From assembly GCF_016808095.1 (NCBI RefSeq), contig NC_068976.1:20740371-20804370 (forward strand): 64,000 bases of DNA, given 5' to 3'. Below the pieces are notes generated by a model. That model was not told where the DNA came from. It ran no database searches and was given only the letters and a program-made list of their open reading frames with translations. Position 1 is the first letter of the stretch. Each line of letters opens with the position of its first letter. This document shows, one piece after another, positions 51,460 to 62,462 of this stretch. The position numbers and the translations under genes are program-made. The DNA comes from Vigna angularis. Its lineage: Eukaryota; Streptophyta; Magnoliopsida; Fabales; Fabaceae.

Positions 51460-52496
51460 GAGGGTTACTCCCTACATCACCTCCCTCCACCACCACATTT
51501 TTTTTAAATTCCAAAACTATCCTTTATATTTTAAAATATCCTACACCCCATCTCTTTTCTTCAACGGATGTCAACATCCGTTGAAGAAAAAATTCTTCCA
51601 CAAATGTGGCGACATCCGTTGCCTTTTTGCTTTTTAACTTTTAGTTTTTTTATTTTTTTGTTTTAAATTAATATATAAATATTATTTAATTATTTTAAAA
51701 TTATTACTTAATTATTTATAAATTAATTTTATTTTATTTAATAAAATAATAATTATTAATTTTAATTTATGTATTATTATTTAAATAATAATTAATAAAT
51801 TTATTATAAATATATTAAAACAGATGTGCCACGTCCGTTGCATTTTTGTTTTTTAGTTTAGCTTTTTTATCCTTTTTGTTTTAAATTAATATATAAATAT
51901 AATTTAATTATTTTAAAATTATTACTTAATTATTTATAAATTAATTTTATTTTATTTAATAAAATAATTATTATTAATTTTAATTTATGTATTATTATTT
52001 AAATAATAATTAAATTTTTTTTATAAATATATGAAGACGGATGTGCCAATCTGTTAACGGATGTGGCGACATCCGTTACCTTTTTTTGTTTTTTAGTTTT
52101 TAATTTTTTAATTTTTTATATTTTAAATTAATATATAAATATTATTTAATTTTTTAAAAATTATTATTTAATTATTTATAAATTAATTTTATTTTATTTA
52201 ATAAAATAATTATTATTATTTTAATTTATATATTATTATTTAAATAATAAATAAAAAACTTTTTAAAAATCTATTAAACGGATGTGGCACATCCGTTAAC
52301 GGATGTGGCCACATCCGTTGAAGTTTTTTTTTCTTAAATAAAAATAATAAACTAAAATATAAAATATGTAAATGGATGTTACGGATGTCAACCTCCGTTG
52401 AAGGTGAAACGAATGTTGACATCCGTTTTATAGAAGGGCAAATAAGGTATGAGGAGGTGCAGGAAGCGGTTGGTGGTGGTGGAGGGAGCAACTCTC
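51460..52496. mobile_element. Non-autonomous Mutator-like element (MULE), 1,037 bp
   Basis: The left terminus GAGGGTTACTCCC and the right terminus in reverse complement GAGAGTTGCTCCC match at 11 of 13 bases; a CCTCCACCACCAC phrase follows within about 15 bases at both ends. The element is bracketed by a perfect 9-bp duplication, AATCAATTA, the hallmark of Mutator insertion. It carries no transposase; inside are A/T-rich tandem units and palindromes built from AACGGATGT/ACATCCGTT. It lies in the 5' region of the eL20 pseudogene, between promoter motifs and ATG. Confidence 0.83.
51617..52320. repeat. Three tandem units (about 220-242 bp) inside the MULE
   Basis: Units start with CCGTTG/CCGTTA plus a T-rich run near 51617, 51836 and 52075, and a fourth unit start is near 52317. 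Each ends in a pair of ACGGATGTGGC/ACATCCGTT motifs. The A/T-rich bodies (TTAATATATAAATATTATTT and similar) are nearly identical. Confidence 0.85.
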
Positions 52497-52505
52497 AATC
52501 AATTA
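52497..52505. repeat. Right 9-bp target site duplication of the MULE
   Basis: AATCAATTA, identical to 51451-51459. Confidence 0.85.
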
Positions 52506-52516
52506 CTGTGTAAACT

Positions 52517-52560
52517 AAACCCTATGCGACTAGTTCATTCTGGGTGCAAGTGAAGCCCAG
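52517..52560 (-). promoter_or_regulatory. Displaced promoter motifs of the eL20 gene (telo-box and site II)
   Basis: Telo-box AAACCCTA (52517-52524) and, on the minus strand, TGGGCT (52554-52559, site II type TGGGCY). This pair is characteristic of plant ribosomal-protein promoters. Without the MULE and one target copy the telo-box would be about 70 bp before the eL20 ATG; it is now more than 1.1 kb away. Confidence 0.6.
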
Positions 52561-54387
52561 GTCCAATTCAATATTTTTACTTTGGATAAACATAATTTTA
52601 CAGCATTTTTTTATAACATTTTAAGTGTTATCACGAGATACAAAATTACTCCACGGGTTAACGTAAATAAGATTAAAATATTCTCAAAAAAATATTTTCA
52701 AAATATCATTATCCACTGTAAATTAAAATACAACAAATTATTATAATAATTAAACCTCAATTTATTTTTCTTTCCACATGTAACCTATGTATATCAACAC
52801 AATGCTCGTTCATTTTTTATCTTCATATCCTATAACTAGGGAGCATCCGAAAGAAAAAGAAGCATGTGCAAATAGAAAATAATAATAATAATATTATAAC
52901 TATTATTAGTGTGAAGACCTGTTCATACATTTTTCTAATATCTATAAATTATTCAAATTTTAAAAATAGTAATTAAAAGAGTAAAATTGAAAAAAAACAA
53001 AAAGTATTTATAGTTATAGATAAAATAAATTTTAGTTATTAAAATAAATAAAAAATTTATAAATAATATTGTAATAAATTATTATTTATAAATAATATTA
53101 ATCTGGGATGGGCGCAAATGATTCCACGGTCCACACCATCCAACATAGCAAACAAACAACGCGCTTTGAATCCAACACGTTTCTTCCAAAATCAAAATAT
53201 AAATCTTTAAAATAATAACAGGGATACATACAATAAAATATTATAAATGCCACACACAAGTAACATAAATATTCATAAAAATTCTTTCACCTACTTCATG
53301 TCTCACTCTACCAATATTCTCAGCCTGAAACACCATCTCCAATTGAAAATTAATACCCCAGGTTTGAATATGGACCAAAAACGAATAAACTATAACATGT
53401 TGCTTCAAATTTGGAGGAAACTAAATATATGGTGATAGTCTACAAAGATTGCTCCGCTCATGGAGACAACACCAAAATCAAAACTTTAAATATAACTTTC
53501 TCAGTTCATATATTTGTTGCTGATGCAGCAATTACAGTAATAGTAGAAAGAAATACAGTTCAACAAATGGTAATAACACTTTTTTTATAGTTTGTATTAC
53601 TTTATTTTAGATACTTTGGCTTCATATAACATCTTGGGGCTGAGGAAAATCAAATAAAATTGACACATAAGTTGTATTATTCATTGGATTACTGTCAGAC
53701 TACCTATGCCAATAATACAGTTGACCTGTTCTTTGGTAGCATGCATTTTTTTATTTTGTTAAGAAGTTGGCAGTGTACCTAACAAAAAAGCTATTGAATA
53801 ATACTTTGATGCGACATCTTCGAAGCAACCATGTCCATGTGCCATTATTTAATTATTTTTCATTTTAAAAGAAAAAAAAAGTATAAGATTTAAAAGAGAC
53901 ATTCTACCAGAAAATAGAATAGTGACACCAGATGTTGCAGCATACAGAACTTCCATTGCCAGTTTGAAAAAACTGAGTTTCTATATTTCTTGTTTATACA
54001 TATACATGAGAGAACATCTTATAGAATAGAAAGAACAAAGTATTACAATTAAATGAGACACTCAAAATTGAAGCAGTTAAAATGTGTACAAAAAACAATA
54101 TCTGTGTCTGTTATGACGCGGTTTGTGTAATTGTCTGAAGCCTAGTTCTATAATCACTTCTTACATGTTTCTTTATTTTTGTGTATATCACCTTCTAATT
54201 TTCATCTAAGGGAAAACCCAAAACCTACCTCCCTGTCTCACCATGTTTGCAAGTATGCGGCTATACAGCAGTATACATCTTTCAAATTGTTGGAGATCTT
54301 ACACATCACGATTTCATAGTATACAAGTGAGTGAAACAGTCTGATTTTCAGTCTACCTGAAATTTCCGACACAAATCCAAGAAAATG
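52561..54387. other. Intergenic region
   Basis: AT-rich; no gene supported. The part next to 54388 is the probable 3' UTR of the aspartic protease. Confidence 0.55.
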
Positions 54388-56052
54388 TTAAACATCAGCA
54401 CACTTCATTGCTGCATAACCAAGTCTGGATTTCTTCATGTCATATAGTATGTGGAAATTCTGCTGCTGATAGTTTCCGATTATTGAAAGAGCAGATCGAG
54501 AAGTTCCCAAAATAGCCAAGCAAACAATATCAGAATCAATCTGGATAAAGTAATTCTCCACCGGGAAATTCCACACTGCTCCATCAGCAAATAAAATTCC
54601 AAAGTCAGGTAGCTCCATCTTATCAATTCCTGACACATTGTAACATGGCTTCAGAGGAGGAAGGCCTTCAATGAGTGCATAGCCCTTAATCTTCTTCACA
54701 AAAGCTTCCCTGATAATCTCATAAGCAGGTTCAGCAAAATATGTTAATGTGGTGCCAGAATCAATTATGGTACCACCAGCACCTTCTGCTGACAAATGCC
54801 AAGTTTCCTCAGGTATCTTCAACTCCTCACCATCAACCATAACAGACTTTATCTGGACATAGTAAAATGTGTCAACTGAATCCTCTTTTGCACCAGCAAA
54901 AGAAGTGAAATTCAAATCGGGGTGGCTGAGCAGCTCCTTGTCCTCACCAAAAATCAATTTGCTGCTCACACTTGCATTGCTATTTCTATCCACAAGACAA
55001 TAGGAAAAGGAGTGGCCATAGAGAGATTGCATCTGAGAAGCAAATGACAATGGTCCTCTCCCCAAGCCTAGCAAACCAGCTGCCCCATGAAAGAGACCCC
55101 TATTCCAATGACCGCATCCAAACATCACATTCTCCACATGCTTCAGCTCTGACCCCCCAGAAGGAGTGGTGAGATTAACGGTAAAGGTTTCCACTGCAAA
55201 ATCTCCAGTTGTGTTTGAACCATCTCCATACCAGTAGAAGTAGGGACAGCTCTGATTCTCACCTTTGCAAGGCCTAGGTGGATCAGGGGATGAAACCAGT
55301 TGGCACCGTGGATCATGACAGCTTATATTCCTAAAAGAACTAGAATCTTTGGGGTCATAATATGGTCCACTTTGCTCAAAACATGCAATGCAAGGAACAC
55401 ATTGGATCCAATTAAGGTCACTACCAGTATCAAGTATCAGAGAGAAATGCTTAGGAGGTGTGCCCACAAACACATCCATGAAGTACTCACCAGAGCCAAG
55501 ACTCACCCCAGATTCCAAAGTTGCCACAAGCTGCCCGGAAACCCCACTTGCCGGCGAAGCCCCCGGAGAAACCACAGGCTCGAAGGACTGCTTTGGTTGG
55601 TTCTGTGACTTCTGCAGCCTTGAAATGGCGTTTTGATTCTTCTTCTCTATGACCCTTCTGTGAAGGTTCTGGATTCTGGTCAAATCCCTCACGGTGGAAT
55701 CAACCACAGATTGTTTAGGCTCAGCATCTTCGCTCCCTGACCTGTGTTTCAAGTGGAGTTTCACCAATTGCTTGTGCGGTCTTGGAGCTGGAAAAGCCTC
55801 ACCCTTTTGATCAGTTTCTTCACCTGATGTCATGGTAGACCCAGAATGCCCGAGTTCCTCAGAACTCGAGAGGCTGCAATCAGTGTCCCCAGAAGAAGAG
55901 ACAGTACTAAAGCTTGGATGATCAGGAAACTTTATGGCAGCCATAGAAGATCCATTTTGGTTGTGACGGTGATCGTGATTCCTAGAATAGGCTTCCACGA
56001 CACAGGAGCATGTCACAAGGAGAACAATAATGAGAGAAACCTTCAAAACCAT
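54388..56052 (-). CDS. Secreted aspartic protease, nepenthesin-like (A1B; At3g59080/At2g42980 type)
   Basis: Intronless; 554 residues from the ATG at 56052 (an upstream in-frame extension begins with a non-ATG codon and is not needed). A signal peptide (VLKVSLIIVLLVTCSCVVEA) leads to a Ser-rich propeptide with QLVKLHLKHRSG and VRDLTRIQNLHRRVIEKKNQ. The mature enzyme begins near ATLESGVSLGSGEYFMDVFV. Both catalytic aspartates are present: DTGSD (Asp208) and DSGTT (Asp431). The Cys-rich insert typical of nepenthesins follows the first (WIQCVPCIACFEQ ... CQLVSSPDPPRPCKGENQSC). Several N-glycosylation sites (NQS, NTT, NLT, NAS, NFT) fit an extracellular or vacuolar protein. The match over the full length to remembered At3g59080 is strong. 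Substrate unknown. Confidence 0.94.
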   Translation of the reverse strand: MVLKVSLIIVLLVTCSCVVEAYSRNHDHRHNQNGSSMAAIKFPDHPSFSTVSSSGDTDCSLSSSEELGHSGSTMTSGEETDQKGEAFPAPRPHKQLVKLHLKHRSGSEDAEPKQSVVDSTVRDLTRIQNLHRRVIEKKNQNAISRLQKSQNQPKQSFEPVVSPGASPASGVSGQLVATLESGVSLGSGEYFMDVFVGTPPKHFSLILDTGSDLNWIQCVPCIACFEQSGPYYDPKDSSSFRNISCHDPRCQLVSSPDPPRPCKGENQSCPYFYWYGDGSNTTGDFAVETFTVNLTTPSGGSELKHVENVMFGCGHWNRGLFHGAAGLLGLGRGPLSFASQMQSLYGHSFSYCLVDRNSNASVSSKLIFGEDKELLSHPDLNFTSFAGAKEDSVDTFYYVQIKSVMVDGEELKIPEETWHLSAEGAGGTIIDSGTTLTYFAEPAYEIIREAFVKKIKGYALIEGLPPLKPCYNVSGIDKMELPDFGILFADGAVWNFPVENYFIQIDSDIVCLAILGTSRSALSIIGNYQQQNFHILYDMKKSRLGYAAMKCADV

Positions 56053-57508
56053 GGTATTGATAATAACCTCTTTCTTGTGCCCGATGAATCCTAGATCAAG
56101 CACCTAGGCAGAGTTTCTGAGCTGAGCTAGCCCAAGAGGGTGAAAGAAGGAACCGAGTTCACAGGTTTCTCTCAAAGGCAACTAATCACAGGCAAAATCT
56201 TAAAACGAAGGAAGATTAAAGAAGATGAGGGGATAGACAATGGAAATTACAAAAAAATGTGAACTTATGTGTTTTGAGGACAAAACATTGGCTTTGGCAG
56301 ATGGGAATTGTTTTTGAAGGTGAGAAGAGGAAGAAAGAAGGGTTGAAAAGCAAGGTGGTGCGACTCTGAGCTTTCAATCGTGTGACTTTATCAGTAACAA
56401 CAATGAGAAAGACTTGGAAGCCTGATGTATGTCAAAGGTTGTGTCCAACCACGCGGTTTCATTCACAACAAAGTGTTATAACATTTATGACCTCTTAAAA
56501 TGAATTGTAAAGCTTCTAATAGGAGACGGTGTATGATTTTTATTTTCCAAAACAATTTATAGTTTTTCGGAAAATAAAGATAACAGACACTTATGTTGAA
56601 GTCAATGTCTGTCTGATGATAATTTCAAAAGATTTGAAGTTTTGAAATCAATTTTACCGCTTATAGCGTGCATAGCAACAAATTTTGAGCCACACGCTAC
56701 GTGAATTTTCCCAAGCCAGGAACAGTGTCAGCTTCATCAATACCTTAGAAGAAAAGTATGGTATGGTAATTCCATGGTTACTCTTACTTAGCTAGGCTGC
56801 CACAACCAAAAGTCAAAGACAGTGAAACAGAAATTGGATGAGTGAAACCAAAACTCTGTGGTCGCTGGTCAGAGTTTTGAGTGGGTCTTCTTGCAAATGA
56901 AGGGAGCATGGAGAAAGACAAATCCACCTTTGTGACTTAACTAAGGAGAAACAAACGATAAAGAATTTCATGAAGGGAGCCCACTTAGGAGCAGGAAAGT
57001 TGAACAGAATAATGTGAGAGCTAAAAAAAGTCATAGTCATTCAGCAGAATTAGATCATATCAAGTAACATCAAATTCTTCTAATTAAAATATATATTATA
57101 AAAATGACATATAAGAAATAAATAGACTAGAGATTATATTTAAAAAAAATACTAATCATATGAATACTTTTTTGTAATATTACAAATTATTCGTATCGTA
57201 AATTTGATGATTTTTTTAGTGATTGTTTTAAAATTAAATTCATAATGATTTCTAATTTGTTTAATATACAAACATTTGTAAACATTAACTTCATTGACCA
57301 ATGTAGATCAAAGATTTGTTTAAATAGATTTTTCGTAAATAAATAGATGAAAAAAAGTTTCTTCATAAAAGCTGGTTTAAATTGGCTAAAATAAGTATGT
57401 ACAGTTTTCGAAAATTAATTTATAGAGAATTTCTTGTTTCATTCTTATTTATTTGTAGGGAGAAATTTTTTCAAAAATAGAGAAAAAATAGTTTTATAAA
57501 TATTTTGG

Positions 57509-57513
<5 letters not shown>

Positions 57514-57569
<56 letters not shown>
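57514..57569. repeat. (AT)n microsatellite
   Basis: About 28 AT units. Confidence 0.95.
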
Positions 57570-57572
<3 letters not shown>

Positions 57573-60500
57573 TAATCAAGATTTTGATCTTTAAAATTCT
57601 GTGATTTGTTGCTCCATTCCCCATTTAATTTGTAAAATGAATTGCTTTTTAAATACAATTATTTCTTAATAAAAAACAGATTTTAGTGACGATTTCCTAT
57701 ATTTCTCTTTTTTTTCTAGTTTTATATCAATTGTATAGTATATTTCTTGATTCTTATCCTTTTGATGCCATTCTTTTTCATTTAACTATTTTATCAAGGA
57801 AATAAATGGAAAATGAATGAAAAACATTAATTGTTAACAATTATTTTGTAGGGTAGGTTTAGGACAAAACTTAAAGTAAGAGACAATATAATAAGAATTA
57901 TAATATTTTAAGTGAGCAAAAACTATTTAAATGATGTTTTTAGTAAGGATAGGTTTTTTTCTCAAAGGTGATGTAAAATTCAACGCTCTATTTTCTTTAT
58001 CCATCAAATCGTGTAATTTTAAATATTAAAATCTTATAGTCAGAACTTGAAAAAAAAGTTTGTTTTATACAATCTTTATTCAACGTATCATTATCTTAAC
58101 AAATTATAAATAAGTGTTTAGACTACTTTTCAAGAAACGAAAAGAAATATAATTAACATATTAAAATCATTTAGAAAATCGTGAACAATGCTCAAATATA
58201 CATAATTTTAGTATAAAATAAAGTCTTCTTGAGTATAAAAAACCTTAAATTTGTGATAAGATAAGGGAGACTTTTTTTAAGTTATTTTTATAAATTTGAT
58301 TATATATAAATTATTATGATTGAATGGAGGTGTAAAAAAATATTATTAAATATAATTTGCAAAATTTAACCTTCCAAATCTTTGCATTTCAGCCGATTAT
58401 AAAAATCATAACTTTCTGAAAGTGTTATTAGTCCATTCACAGATATAGTAAAAACACAAAAAGCAAAAGAATATTTAATATGAGCTTAGCCAAATTTAAG
58501 GACTTTTATATTTATTCAGTGAAAAAATTATCATATCAATTTTTTTTTCTCAACTTATCATACAAGATTACTAGATTCTCTACATCGTACGCATGCGTAT
58601 TTACATGGCAATTTCAGTAAGAAGACTGCGACTGAGTATAGTTTCCACAATCCAACCAAGAAACTCTTCTGAAAAATAATATTCAACTAAATCATATGAT
58701 CGAAAGTATATTTTATGCATCATTCTTTTGTATATCACACTTCCGTAATATTAGGTATTTACTTAGTTATTTTATTTATTTTTGTACCGATAACCACAAG
58801 AAAAAGAAAAACACGCATAACACATAAATAAATAATAAAAAATTATGTAGATCCATATTTTGTTATGGATTGGGGTTATCTATTTCATTGTATTGTATTA
58901 TATGTGTCTTTCCATTCATGTCTTGTTTGTTATTGTTCGTCTTTGATTTCTAGTTAAGTTGGAGATTGTCTATTGAAGATAATCTAATATCAAAGTCAGG
59001 GTTTGTTTGACAATTATAATTTAAATATATAATAAATATAATCACATATTTATATTTATAATTTTCGGACTTTGACTAATTACAATTCAATTGATGGTAA
59101 TGATGTTTTGTTTTAAGTTAACGAATGTTAATAATAATTTCGTGGTAACTCAGCTGTTCAGCTAGTCATGTGATGATCATTCGATTCATCGTGAATATGA
59201 TAGTACAACAATACAGTCAAATTTATGCGATGGACATAAAATAAAATAAAAGAACAAGGTAAAATACATTCTCGTTATACAACAATTAATGTGATATGAA
59301 AGAAATTGAAAAAGAAAAAACATATGTTGAGTGTAAAAATTTAGGTGTCTAGTATTAGAGTTAATACAAATAGAAGAAAAGAAGAGTGTATTCCTTCGCG
59401 TTCGTGGGATCATGTGAAAAAAGGAACATGCATGTACGTGATTCTGGTAATGTGCAAAATGTGTTGCTTGAATGTTTGTGAATACCAGAAGTCTCGATCA
59501 CTAGGCAATCAGTGTAAACGAACATTGCAAACAAGGTTGTTGAAATTTGATGCCAAGATAAGTACGTCCACAAGATGAACATCAAACTAGTGTTATTATT
59601 GGAAATCCACGTATAATAAAAATATGTGAAATACAATGTTGTTATCTTTCTTCCACGAGATTCTAAGTTTTTTTATGGAATTAAGGAAGATGCCCAAACA
59701 TTAGCAAATAAATTTTCACGTATCGTTCTGATCGATGAGCACTAGCATGAGTGGTGGTGGGTTTAAGTAGTGAGACTTTCCGTGAAGAATTAAATAAAAG
59801 AAACCTAACTATGGTTTGTGGTGCCTTTAGTCAAACCCACGTCGTATTCTACGTCTACACCACCCAACCCAATTACCACCATCCACTTTTTATTATCACG
59901 TATTTATGATTAAATTAAAATTTATAAATAGAAAAATAACAATATATGTCTTTTATTATTAATCAATAATGTTTCTATTTTGTGTTTGAACCTCAAGTTG
60001 ATTTTTATATATAGTCCTTATCAATACTTGTATGGTTCCATTTCTTTCAATCGGAGACTATAGTTTCAACTCACTCTCGTATACGGCACATGACCTGAGA
60101 ACTGACATCGAACATCAACTTCAGATTTTCTATTTGAAAGTAACTGTTTCGAGGAAAGTGAAATCCAATAAGGAAAGGTTGAGAGCTCGTACTGTGTACT
60201 TGGTCAGGTCAACAAAATCAGCGGGTGATAAGGTGGAAATTGAGATGTAGGTGTGTATGCATCTTCCGTTGATATTTTCAACTTAATAACGTAAAGGAAA
60301 CGAAACATTTCTATAAACTTTGTCATATGTTTTCTTCAAGACTTGTTTTTATAGAACTAATCCCTCGTTTGAAATTCTATAAAAATTAATAAATAATTTG
60401 TGAAGAAATATCTTATTCCTCGAGTGGATCGTAGAAAGGTTGAGTTCTTTTGTTAAAAATTTAACTCTTTTAATTTAAATTTAATTGTTTATCCAAGTTT

Positions 60501-60779
60501 AGCTGTTTTATTTACACCGCATGCGTTAAGATGAAAAACATATTGTGAAATTTAATTTATAGTAAAATCTATATTATTTTAATTTATTTAAATAGATTTA
60601 TATTAAATATAATTTTGTATTTTTTGAATTTTAAATTAAATCTATTTAATTGAATAATTTTGTATTTTTTCAATTTTATATCAAATCTATTTAATTAAAT
60701 TGAATAAGATTTAGAATATGTTATCTTTTGGATTTTGAACCTCGAAATATTTAACTTGAATTATGTGGTTGAAGATTAT

Positions 60780-61255
60780 GTCTGGTCAAGTTTGGTTTAG
60801 GTTTAAGATTAAATAGAATTAGTTCAAGTTAAAGTTTGAGTCGAACTAATTTAACATTGGTCAAAGTATGACCAAAGGTCGAGTCAACTATATTTGAGTT
60901 GAAGTTTGAGACAAGTTGGTATGGTGAGGGTCGAAACAAGTTAATTTAGACCAAAAGGATAAAGCCCAATCATCATAAGCTTAGGTATAATCAAGTCATC
61001 ACAGATCTAGAGTTGAATTAAGTCGACATGAACACATGTTGAATAGAGTTAGTTTTGGTCTAAATCGAGTCAAATTTTCCAAGTTGAGCCAAACTCAAAT
61101 AGAACGAAGTCACCACGACCAAGGTTTAATTGAGTCAATTTGGGTCTAAATTGACTAAAGTTAGCCCTAGTCGATATTGAGATGAAGCAATCTAGACCTA
61201 AGTTAAGTCAAGTGAACCAAACCTATGACAATGTTAAACCAGGTCACCCTAACAC
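60780..61255. repeat. Degenerate GTCGAGTC/AAGTTG minisatellite-like region
   Basis: Short phrases such as GGTCGAGTCAACT, AGTTTGAGTCGAACTAA, GGTCTAAATCGAGTC and GGTCTAAATTGACTAA recur roughly every 25-45 bases, mixed with GACCAAGG/GACCAAAG. Copies are strongly diverged. No coding potential. Confidence 0.55.
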
Positions 61256-62462
61256 ATATCTAATAAACATAATACTCAAGTAGATTATATTGATCTCATA
61301 GTATTTAATATAATTGTCAAAACATATTTAATTTTGATTAAATATAAATTACATTAAAAAAATCTAAATACGGTTAATCTAATTAAAATAGATTTAGTTT
61401 ACAAACTCACTCCATTTTATTGTATTTAGACTAAATTTTGAAAAAACATAATTCATTAAGACACTTTTTCACTGAATTAAAAAAAATCCTTAAATTTATT
61501 CAATATTCAGGGTTTATTTGCAGTGTTGATAAAGACACGATTTAAGTGACGAACATGGTGATTGAAAGCATGAAGTCGTTGTGGTGGTTTTGATGAAAAA
61601 AAATGAAGGTTGTGTGAGTTGTTGGAGGTGCGATGATTGAGTATGGTTGCTAGAGTTTTTGATATGTTGGGAGGTTAAAGATGATGATGTGAGAACATTA
61701 CATGGGTCAAATTTTTATGTGGTGGATAAATGTCATGTGACAACTTTCTATTGGGCAAATTCCAATTTACATAGTAGTGGATGGTCTTATAAGAAAAAAT
61801 TAACCAGCTCATTCAAACACTATCAATATGCACAATCTTCAGTTAGCAATTTAGACAATGTATAAAAAATGATCAAATTAAATATAAACTACAATAAATT
61901 AAGATTAAATTGAACAAGAAAAAAGTTTCACATTAAACAAAATCAACTAAAATAAAAAAGAGAAATATTTAAGCCTTATATTTTTGTAAACACGTTTAAC
62001 CTTTTAAACCTATAAAATATTTTTAAGATTAATATTATTCAAAACTTAACCATAAACTTAAATGTGTTTATTATTATTTTTCTTTAATCTTTAATTATTT
62101 ATTAATAAACACATAAATCAACATTAATTCGTACGGAGAGAGATGAGTTTAAAACTACTTTGTATTTCTAAAAGAAAAATAGAGTGAACAAATGACGGTT
62201 AATAATGAGAGGTGATAAGTAAAAAAAAATTGTGGTCTACGAGTGTTTTTTATTTTTTGTACCAACTGTTTTGCAAATATGGGTGAGATGAAAAATGCTT
62301 GAAGCCCTAGCCGTACTAGCTCCTGGTGTGCGAGTGCTACGGCGCTCGTGTCTGGTATTAGATTGTGTTTGAATGAAGAAAGGGAGGGAATTATTGGTTG
62401 GCAGTTACAGAAGGCTTCACCAAAACACCATTCACTTTTCCCCAACACACTTTTACCAAACC

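Larger units (their letters stand above)
56053..62462. other. Large gene-poor intergenic region
   Basis: Proximal 300 bp hold the protease leader and promoter. Beyond that: A/T-rich DNA, a (TA)n tract and a degenerate minisatellite (listed separately). Open frames at 59345-59578, 60032-60250 and 61647-61865 are short and unrecognised. The last 300 bp should contain the promoter of the methyltransferase gene. Confidence 0.55.

Noticed and set aside
59345..60250. Short plus-strand frames of 72-77 codons
   Set aside because: No recognisable motif, no promoter or splice context; typical chance frames.
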